Part shown: piece after piece, positions 1-4,664 of the stretch | How positions within the stretch are numbered: the stretch's first letter is position 1 | Layout of the letters: every line of letters starts with the position of its first letter | Assembly: GCA_964584415.1 (NCBI GenBank) | Contig: CAZOZX010000133.1 | Location: 1 to 5,167, forward strand | Source of the DNA: PHAA01 sp964584415 | GTDB taxonomy: Bacteria > Bacillota > Syntrophomonadia > Syntrophomonadales > Syntrophomonadaceae | Direction: 5' to 3' | Length of the DNA stretch: 5,167 nucleotides | Made by a program: the position numbers and the translations under genes | Notes under the pieces: model-generated | Seen by the model: only the letters and a program-made list of their open reading frames with translations | Told to the model about the DNA's origin: nothing | The model's database searches: none

Positions 1-53
1 AATTACCCACTGGAACCTAAATCCAGCGTGTCTGCCAGTTCCACCACATCCGC
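1..53 (-). tRNA. tRNA-Leu(UAG), 5' part only, cut by the window edge
   Basis: Read on the minus strand, the sequence starts at position 53 with GCGGATGTGGTGGAAC, followed by a D-arm with GGCAGACACG, as in bacterial leucine tRNAs. The anticodon stem CTGGA pairs perfectly with TCCAG (positions 22-26 with 10-14). The seven-base loop TTTAGGT places the anticodon TAG at 17-19, so it reads CUA codons and decodes leucine. The long variable arm, T-arm and 3' end lie beyond the left edge, so the gene is truncated by the window and not necessarily broken. A strong promoter lies just upstream (76-104). The 3' end, where integrases usually insert, is not visible. Confidence 0.93.
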
Positions 54-56
54 ATG

Positions 57-85
57 TTCTAATGATACAAAGAGTATTATATACT
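57..85 (+). promoter_or_regulatory. Possible weak promoter for the amidohydrolase gene
   Basis: On the plus strand a -10 box TATACT (80-85, five of six consensus bases) lies 17 bases after a poor -35 TTCTAA (57-62). It would give a leader of about 100 bases before the ATG at 193. The -10 box overlaps the -10 of the tRNA promoter on the other strand, so the two could interfere. The -35 match is weak, so this is only a candidate. Confidence 0.3.
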
Positions 86-104
86 GATAGCAGCATTATT
101 TCAA
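76..104 (-). promoter_or_regulatory. Promoter of the tRNA-Leu gene
   Basis: On the minus strand there is a -35 box TTGAAA (99-104), a spacer of exactly 17 bases, and a consensus -10 box TATAAT (76-81). The predicted start is near position 69, about 16 bases before the mature tRNA 5' end at 53, a normal length for a tRNA leader removed by RNase P. The match to the sigma-A consensus and the position make this a convincing promoter. Confidence 0.85.
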
Positions 105-120
105 CTCGAAATAACCGGCT

Positions 121-174
121 GGTATGGCTGCTAAAGGCCTGGTGAACCAGACATTACCGCTGGGTGGGAATACC
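121..174 (+). other. Possible structured leader before the amidohydrolase
   Basis: GGTAT (121-125) can pair with ATACC (170-174), enclosing a small hairpin, CTGG and CCAG around TGAA (139-150), and a G-rich stretch (TGGGTGGGAA, 161-170). It ends just before the ribosome binding site at 181. It does not match a riboswitch consensus that I can recall. This is only a possible RNA fold. Confidence 0.2.
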
Positions 175-180
175 GACTTT

Positions 181-187
181 AAGGAGG
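181..187 (+). promoter_or_regulatory. Ribosome binding site that fixes the amidohydrolase start
   Basis: AAGGAGG is a near-perfect Shine-Dalgarno sequence five bases before the ATG at 193. It decides between that start and the upstream in-frame ATG at 124, which would add 23 residues unlike the family's N-terminus. Confidence 0.85.
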
Positions 188-192
188 CAATT

Positions 193-1524
193 ATGGCCAT
201 TGTTATACAGGGGGGAACCCTGGTTACCATGAATCCGGGCCGGGAGGTCATAGAGGCTGACCTCTCGATAGTGGATGACAGAATTGCTGCCATCGGCAAA
301 GTGGCGGTTACGCCGGAGGATCAGGTTATCGATGCCCGCGGCCGACTGGTTATCCCCGGGCTCATCCAGACCCATGTCCATTTGTGCCAGACCCTGTTCC
401 GGGGATCGGCCAATGATATGGAACTGTTGGATTGGCTCAATCAACGGATATTACCTTTGGAAGCCGCTCACGATGAAGAATCGGTTTATGATTCGGCGCT
501 GCTGGGATGCGGGGAACTGCTCCGCGGTGGCACCACCTCGATCATTGACATGGGCACAGTTAACCATACCGACTCTATTTTCACGGCCGCCGAGCAATCC
601 GGGATTCGTTACCTGGGCGGCAAGTGCATGATCGATTCCAGGCTGGAGCCAGACTCACCTCTGTATGAAGAAACCGAGGCCTCCCTGCGGGAGAGCCTGG
701 ACCTGATGCAGCGCTGGGAAGGTAAAGCGGGTGGCCGTTTACACTACGCCTTTTGTCCGCGTTTTGTCCCCTCTTGTACCGAAGAACTGCTGCAGCAGGT
801 TGCAGCTCTGGCTGCGCAGTATAAGATACCCATTCATACCCATGCCTCGGAGAACCACAAGGAAACCGCCCTGGTAGAAAGCCAAACAGGCCAGTCCAAT
901 ATTGTTTACCTGGATCAGCTGGGCTTCTGCAACGAACGACTGATTTTGGCCCACTGTATCCACTTAAGCGAGGAAGAAAAGCATATCCTGATTAAACGGC
1001 AAGTAAACGTGGCCCATTGCCCGTCCAGCAACCTGAAATTGGCCTCGGGATTTGCGCCTATACCGGAGCTGGCCCGATTAGGGGGTAATATAACTTTAGG
1101 AGCAGATGGCGCCCCCTGTAATAATAATCTGAACATGTTCATGGAGATGCGGCTGGCCGCCTTGATTCACAAACCCCAATACGGACCGACCGCCATGCCG
1201 GCCCCACTGGTATTTGAAATGGCTACCCTGGGGGGAGCCCGGGCTATGGGTAAAGAGGATGAACTGGGCAGTTTAGAAGTAGGCAAGAAAGCTGATATTG
1301 CTGTCGTTAGCCTGGACCAGTGGCATACCTGGCCCATTCAAGCGGCTGATGTATACTCACAGTTGGTGTACCAGGTGCAGGCCAGCGATGTATATTGCAC
1401 GATAGTAGATGGAGTCATTCTGATGAAGGACAGTAAGCTGCTTTCCATAAATCAGCCCGAGGTTATGGCCAGCTCATGCCGGTCCTGGCAGAGAGTGGCA
1501 CGCAAAGCGGGTATATTAAAGTAG
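193..1524 (+). CDS. Amidohydrolase: 5'-deoxyadenosine / methylthioadenosine / S-adenosylhomocysteine deaminase-like
   Basis: A 443-residue cytosolic metal-dependent deaminase of the TrzA/AtzA/MtaD branch of the amidohydrolase superfamily. It probably converts an adenosine derivative (5'-deoxyadenosine, methylthioadenosine or S-adenosylhomocysteine) to the inosine derivative and ammonia, recycling products of radical-SAM and methylation reactions. Visible signatures: the strand-1 metal motif HVH (His61, His63), Glu90 in PLEAAHDEE where the family binds the ribose, HTHASE (His215, His217, Glu220), AHCIH (His254, His257), and the catalytic Asp305 in GADGAPCNNN. The small N- and C-terminal composite beta domain is present (IDARGRLVIPG near residues 46-56, GKKADIAVV near the C-terminus). 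The length is normal and no key residue is missing. The ATG at 193 is chosen because AAGGAGG (181-187) lies five bases upstream; an in-frame ATG at 124 has no such site. The exact substrate cannot be told from sequence. Chlorohydrolases such as AtzA share the fold, but the Glu and Asp pattern favours a deaminase. Confidence 0.9.
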   Translation: MAIVIQGGTLVTMNPGREVIEADLSIVDDRIAAIGKVAVTPEDQVIDARGRLVIPGLIQTHVHLCQTLFRGSANDMELLDWLNQRILPLEAAHDEESVYDSALLGCGELLRGGTTSIIDMGTVNHTDSIFTAAEQSGIRYLGGKCMIDSRLEPDSPLYEETEASLRESLDLMQRWEGKAGGRLHYAFCPRFVPSCTEELLQQVAALAAQYKIPIHTHASENHKETALVESQTGQSNIVYLDQLGFCNERLILAHCIHLSEEEKHILIKRQVNVAHCPSSNLKLASGFAPIPELARLGGNITLGADGAPCNNNLNMFMEMRLAALIHKPQYGPTAMPAPLVFEMATLGGARAMGKEDELGSLEVGKKADIAVVSLDQWHTWPIQAADVYSQLVYQVQASDVYCTIVDGVILMKDSKLLSINQPEVMASSCRSWQRVARKAGILK

Positions 1525-1565
1525 TCATGGGATGGTGGCGATGAGAGTTGTTTTGATCTAAGAGG

Positions 1566-1594
1566 TTGGCTAAACATGTGGTTAATGTTAAGAT
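1566..1594 (+). promoter_or_regulatory. Candidate promoter for the CAP-domain gene
   Basis: TTGGCT (1566-1571, four of six -35 bases) and TAAGAT (1589-1594, four of six -10 bases) are separated by 17 bases. Transcription would start near 1601, leaving a leader of about 36 bases. The 112-base gap after the amidohydrolase has no visible terminator, so read-through from upstream is also possible. An 8-base inverted repeat, GGTTGGCT at 1564-1571 and AGCCAACC at 1618-1625, spans this region. Confidence 0.4.
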
Positions 1595-1636
1595 TAGAGG
1601 TAACTTGAACCAACAGGAGCCAACCAGGAGGTCAGA

Positions 1637-2326
1637 ATGACAAAAAGACTTATTGCTGCTTGCTTTGCGGTCTGGCTGGGATTTATTCTCTTACATAGCG
1701 TCCAAATATATCCGGGTCTCAACGAGGTCCCGGCAGATAGTCCCACCATCTCACAGGACCTTAATTCCCAACCCCAACCTGATCAGCCTGCGGTCGTACC
1801 AGACCAGCCGATAAATCAGACCAGTCCACCTGCCGGAGCATCCGCACCGTCTGGGCAGGGAAGTACCACTCCCAATACCGAAACCAAAGCCGCTAAACAA
1901 GACCCGACCAATGTAAATCCCAGCCGGGCTGGGGTAATCAAACCATCTGCCGGCGATATGGCTACTCAGATGTTGAATTTGATCAATGCTGAGCGCTCTA
2001 AAAACCACCTGAAGCCATTGATCCTGAATAGCCGCTTATCTAGTGGAGCTAATCTAAAGTCCAAAGATATGGCCATAAATCATTATTTTAGTCATACCTC
2101 TCCCACTTATGGGGATCCTTTTGCCATGATGGGGAGCCTGGGCATAACCTATCGTGCGGCAGGTGAGAATATCGCTCGTAATCAAAGCGTTGACCGGGCT
2201 CACACGGCCTTCATGAACTCAGCAGGTCATCGGGCCAATATCCTGAGCCCGGCTTACGGCAAAGTGGGACTGGGGTTCTACCAGCAAGGCAATGATCTCT
2301 ACGTGACTCAATGGTTTACTGACTAG
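1637..2326 (+). CDS. Secreted or membrane-anchored CAP-domain (SCP/YkwD-like) protein
   Basis: A 229-residue extracytoplasmic protein. Residues 1-4 are basic (MTKR) and about 5-21 are hydrophobic, forming a signal peptide or N-terminal anchor. Residues 32-105 are a low-complexity linker rich in Pro, Gln, Ser and Thr, typical of a spacer across a cell wall. Residues 109-229 form a CAP domain: LINAERSKNHLKPL (115-128), the NHYFSHTSP motif with His149 and His153, AGENIA with Glu177, and SAGHRANIL with His198, ending in TQWF. These are the family's conserved cavity residues. Bacterial CAP proteins of this type are common in spore-forming Firmicutes, including YkwD and spore-coat SafA-associated relatives, but their biochemical role is poorly defined. 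The start has AGGAGG (1626-1631) five bases upstream. IAAC at residues 6-9 resembles a lipobox but lies too close to the N-terminus. A terminator follows at 2371. Confidence 0.9.
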   Translation: MTKRLIAACFAVWLGFILLHSVQIYPGLNEVPADSPTISQDLNSQPQPDQPAVVPDQPINQTSPPAGASAPSGQGSTTPNTETKAAKQDPTNVNPSRAGVIKPSAGDMATQMLNLINAERSKNHLKPLILNSRLSSGANLKSKDMAINHYFSHTSPTYGDPFAMMGSLGITYRAAGENIARNQSVDRAHTAFMNSAGHRANILSPAYGKVGLGFYQQGNDLYVTQWFTD

Positions 2327-2370
2327 AGGACAAAGGACAAAAAATCGCCCCAATTAAATCTCCAAAAATA

Positions 2371-2398
2371 AAAAATCCGCCCTTACGGCGGATTTTTT
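2371..2398. terminator. Bidirectional rho-independent terminator between convergent genes
   Basis: A perfect 10-bp stem, AAAATCCGCC (2372-2381) and GGCGGATTTT (2387-2396), encloses the loop CTTAC. On the plus strand it is followed by a T-run to 2398 and ends the CAP-domain transcript. On the minus strand the same stem is followed by TTATTTTT and ends the CydB-like transcript, whose stop codon is at 2409-2411. The position between two convergent stop codons supports a shared terminator. Confidence 0.93.
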
Positions 2399-2408
2399 GT
2401 TGTCCATG

Positions 2409-3389
2409 TTAGGATAGATGGAAGGAATTCCGGGCGGAGCGGCGCCGCCAGACGAAAATACCCACCAGGAGAATTATCAAGACCAGCAAACCAATCAAGC
2501 GGTTGCCGGAGCCAACTGCGACATTACTGAGAGTCAGGCTAAAAGCGGGATCGATGGTTGACACCATCAGCCGGGGATAGAGGGCAAAGAATAAAGCAGC
2601 CATCGTAATCAAAATAGTTCCGCCGTTGCACGAGAAAGCGCGGCGGTTATAGGATTGTGCCAGCAGGTATGAGGAACCCACCAGGCTTAACAGGGCCAGC
2701 AGGACCAAAACCGACGGGAATATGCGTTTGAAAATGTCAGTCTGGTAAACCGCCGCAATAGTAGTCATTCCAGCGAACACCAGGCTGAAGCGGCCCCACA
2801 AAAAAGCCTTCTGGTAGGCGTAGCGCCATAACGGTTCGTCCAGGGTAGAGGTCAGGTACACCGCACCATGGTAAATACAAAAGGCCAGGGACATCAGTGC
2901 AAATGCCAGGGCCGGCAGGGAAAAGAGTTTGCCCCGACTGCCGCTATAGGCAAACTGTTCATCGATGGGCAGACCGCCAATCAGATTGGCCAGCACCAGG
3001 GCCAGCAGCAGGGGAATCAGCACGCTGCAGAAGAATAGAGTATATCTCAGTATCCTTGCTGCCCCGCCGTCAGCGTTAAGATAAAGATTGAGCGCAACGA
3101 TGCGTACAATCACGGCTAACAATATAATCCAAAAAATAATTCCAAACGCGGCGGCCAGGACTGACCACCAGCCGGGGAATGCATAAAAAACCGCTGCCAT
3201 GGTAGCCAGCAGCCATAACTCCTTAATGCCCCATACCGGTCCTATGGTGTTGGCAATCTGGCGGCGGCTTTTTTCATTTCTTCCTACCGTAGTGGTCAGC
3301 ATGCCTACCCCGAATTCATAACTGGCTTGATACAAATAGACGGAGATCAAAATACCGATCAGGATAAACCATATACCATTTATGTCCAC
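2409..3389 (-). CDS. cydB: CydB-family membrane protein (cytochrome bd oxidase subunit II-like), without an adjacent CydA
   Basis: A 326-residue inner-membrane protein with about nine hydrophobic segments (roughly 5-22, 57-72, 76-102, 116-138, 157-181, 200-215, 223-246, 256-272, 297-315), the topology of CydB, the subunit that partners heme-bearing CydA in cytochrome bd quinol oxidases. The N-terminus DINGIWFILI, FGVGML (26-31), NTIGPVW (47-53), the AFP after segment 2, Arg96, and NLIGGLPID all align with the family without gaps in the first 100 residues. By that alignment E. coli Asp29 is Glu25, Trp57 is Trp53 and Arg100 is Arg96, but Asp58 is replaced by Gly54 (WGIKE instead of WDGNE). The GTG at 3389 is preferred because AGGGAGGG precedes it by six bases and it matches the family start; a TTG at 3446 would add 19 unrelated residues. 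No CydA flanks it here, so it may be a diverged or orphan subunit. Confidence 0.83.
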   Translation of the reverse strand: MDINGIWFILIGILISVYLYQASYEFGVGMLTTTVGRNEKSRRQIANTIGPVWGIKELWLLATMAAVFYAFPGWWSVLAAAFGIIFWIILLAVIVRIVALNLYLNADGGAARILRYTLFFCSVLIPLLLALVLANLIGGLPIDEQFAYSGSRGKLFSLPALAFALMSLAFCIYHGAVYLTSTLDEPLWRYAYQKAFLWGRFSLVFAGMTTIAAVYQTDIFKRIFPSVLVLLALLSLVGSSYLLAQSYNRRAFSCNGGTILITMAALFFALYPRLMVSTIDPAFSLTLSNVAVGSGNRLIGLLVLIILLVGIFVWRRRSARNSFHLS

Positions 3390-3395
3390 TCTGAA

Positions 3396-3403
3396 CCCTC
3401 CCT
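3396..3403 (-). promoter_or_regulatory. Ribosome binding site fixing the GTG start of the CydB-like gene
   Basis: AGGGAGGG on the minus strand lies six bases upstream of the GTG codon at 3387-3389. No comparable site precedes the upstream TTG at 3446, and translation from GTG begins with Met-Asp-Ile-Asn-Gly-Ile-Trp, which resembles the usual CydB N-terminus. Confidence 0.75.
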
Positions 3404-3422
3404 GGCCCTTTTTTATTTTACC

Positions 3423-3446
3423 CGCCGGCCCAAAGCGCCAGCCCAA
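3423..3446 (-). repeat. Pair of near-identical 11-base direct repeats upstream of the CydB-like gene
   Basis: On the minus strand TTGGGCTGGCG (3436-3446) and TTGGGCCGGCG (3423-3433) differ at one base and are spaced 13 bases start to start. They lie just downstream of one candidate -10 and just upstream of another, where a repressor or activator site could sit. The first copy also pairs with the second through a short GC stem. A regulatory role is inference. Confidence 0.45.
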
Positions 3447-3472
3447 TTTATGTACATTTTAGCAGAAGCCAA
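3445..3472 (-). promoter_or_regulatory. Weak candidate promoter for the CydB-like gene
   Basis: On the minus strand TTGGCT (3467-3472) and TAAATT (3445-3450) are separated by 16 bases, each matching four of six consensus bases. A second possible -10, TAAAAT (3415-3420), has no good -35. The 104-base gap from the zinc-finger gene shows no T-tailed hairpin terminator, so the two genes may instead be co-transcribed. Confidence 0.3.
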
Positions 3473-3493
3473 CCGTTGTGGAAAGGAAGCCGG

Positions 3494-4480
3494 TCACCTG
3501 CATCGATGACGCTGACGGGAGATTTGCTTATGTAAGCGGTTGTACTCGCGCATTTTTTCGGGGCCGCCCATTTTCTCGGTGCGATGTACCTGGCGGCAAG
3601 TGGGAGAACACAGGTAGGCCTTGCGTGTATAAGGCCCGCCGATGCGGAAAACCGCCCCGCAGTTTTGGCATATTCGGGCATAGATGTCGTGTTCAAGCGC
3701 CCACAAGATCTCTATCCAGGCCAGGGCCAGGAAACTCTCGCTTTGGTATAGTTTGCCCTGCTGCTTGCGGCTGCGCCCGTCGGTGGTTATGATGATCTCG
3801 CCGCTGACTGATCTGGTACGGTGGCGGAATGTTCCCTCCATATACGTCTGGAGCCACAAAGACCGAAATTGATCATCAACTGTCTCGAATCCATATTCAC
3901 CCTGGATGGCGGCCAGCCGCTTATGTATATCCGGATCATCGGGTATCTGAACCGAATCAGTCAGCATCTGTTGGCTCGGTTTAAGGTAAGTATGGGGGCG
4001 CCTTTCCCCTACCCGGGGCACCAGCCAGTTATCCACGGCAGTTCGAAGACTCACCAACTCTGCATCGGTATGGAAGAAAGGCTTGGCTGTCCGATTGCGG
4101 GCCAGCTCCCGCGGCATTTTGTATGGCTTATCCGCACCGTCGTAATCAAAGGTGATGGTGAGTTCGATGTCGCCAATCCGGGGCCAGCTCCATCCCTGCG
4201 ATATATGATCCTGGGGAGATTCATCCTCCGACAGCTTGTCTTGCTCCCCAGTAACTGGCTGTGCCAACAGGCGGTTTTGAAAATCAAGATCCTTGTCAAC
4301 CCAAACCTGTCCATCGTCCTCTTCCATTCCGCTTCGCCAAGGTTTCTTTAAACGGCGCAGGAAATCCAAAGAGGTAGATGCGGCAAAAAAGACGGGTACG
4401 GTCACACTCACCTCATCAACCGTCAGGATTTCATGGTCTTCGTAGATAATCAGGCTGTACAACTCCACTCTCCCTTTCAT
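3494..4480 (-). CDS. Uncharacterised protein with a C-terminal four-cysteine zinc finger
   Basis: About 328 residues from the ATG at 4480; function not recognised. No signal peptide or membrane span is visible, so it is probably cytosolic. Counting from that ATG, the N-terminal 270 residues are mixed and acidic in places (an EEDDGQVWVDKD stretch near 53-64, and a charged segment near 78-95). The C-terminus holds Cys271-x2-Cys274, a 16-residue gap with an FRIGGPYTRKAYLC segment, then Cys291-x3-Cys295, and finishes with a strongly basic tail (KQISRQRHRCR). This resembles treble-clef or CGNR-type fingers, which bind zinc and often nucleic acid, but the CGNR tetrapeptide and ABATE domain are absent. 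The start is uncertain: the ATG lacks a clear ribosome site, a TTG at 4462 has AGGGAG seven bases upstream, and the frame is open to a TTG at 4525. It is divergent from the CHC2 gene and upstream of the CydB-like gene. Confidence 0.75.
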   Translation of the reverse strand: MKGRVELYSLIIYEDHEILTVDEVSVTVPVFFAASTSLDFLRRLKKPWRSGMEEDDGQVWVDKDLDFQNRLLAQPVTGEQDKLSEDESPQDHISQGWSWPRIGDIELTITFDYDGADKPYKMPRELARNRTAKPFFHTDAELVSLRTAVDNWLVPRVGERRPHTYLKPSQQMLTDSVQIPDDPDIHKRLAAIQGEYGFETVDDQFRSLWLQTYMEGTFRHRTRSVSGEIIITTDGRSRKQQGKLYQSESFLALAWIEILWALEHDIYARICQNCGAVFRIGGPYTRKAYLCSPTCRQVHRTEKMGGPEKMREYNRLHKQISRQRHRCR

Positions 4481-4561
4481 TCTTTGCGGGTCAAACGAAA
4501 CCCCTATAAAATACAGAGGGCTCAAAGCTCCCAGTGGCCGCGGTCAAACGCGATGTATGAT

Positions 4562-4590
4562 TTGATATAAATTGACCTAAACCTTATTAT
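4562..4590 (+). promoter_or_regulatory. Promoter of the CHC2 zinc-finger gene
   Basis: On the plus strand a -35 box TTGATA (4562-4567, five of six bases), a 17-base spacer and a -10 box TATTAT (4585-4590, five of six bases). Transcription would start near 4597, about 68 bases before the favoured TTG start. RNA polymerase cannot occupy this promoter and the minus-strand one at the same time, because their core elements overlap. Confidence 0.65.
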
Positions 4591-4614
4591 ATAAGCATTG
4601 GGCGATGATAACAA
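4586..4614 (-). promoter_or_regulatory. Promoter of the zinc-finger gene
   Basis: On the minus strand a -35 box TTGTTA (4609-4614), a 17-base spacer and a consensus -10 box TATAAT (4586-4591). The predicted start is near 4579, about 100 bases before the ATG at 4480. Its -10 box overlaps the -10 of the plus-strand promoter almost base for base. Confidence 0.75.
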
Positions 4615-4647
4615 GTCGAATGGACCTGGCAGCCGTCCCGGCGGCGG

Positions 4648-4658
4648 AAGGAGGAGAG
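4648..4658 (+). promoter_or_regulatory. Ribosome binding site favouring the TTG start of the CHC2 gene
   Basis: AAGGAGGAGAG is a strong purine-rich Shine-Dalgarno stretch ending six bases before the TTG at 4665. The in-frame ATG at 4620 has nothing comparable upstream, and using it would place this site inside the coding region. Confidence 0.65.
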
Positions 4659-4664
4659 CTGAGT

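Noticed and set aside
124..192. Longer amidohydrolase starting at the ATG at 124
   Set aside because: There is no ribosome binding site before 124, the extra 23 residues do not resemble the family, and AAGGAGG sits at the right distance from the ATG at 193.
154..444. Minus-strand open frame opposite the amidohydrolase start
   Set aside because: Antisense to a well-supported enzyme gene, with no motif.
1652..1663. Lipoprotein signal (IAAC) in the CAP-domain protein
   Set aside because: The cysteine is residue 9, leaving only four residues of hydrophobic core, too short for a lipoprotein signal. An ordinary signal peptide or anchor fits better.
3478..3792. Plus-strand open frame opposite the zinc-finger C-terminus
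   Set aside because: Antisense shadow of the cysteine-finger coding region, with no ribosome site and no domain signal.
3821..4351. Plus-strand open frame of 176 codons
   Set aside because: It lies wholly antisense to the zinc-finger gene, which has a coherent cysteine motif and its own promoter. The plus-strand frame has no ribosome site or recognisable motif.
4632..4645. GCCG/CGGC hairpin before the CHC2 gene as a terminator
   Set aside because: The stem is only four base pairs and has no T-run; it is followed by the ribosome binding site.
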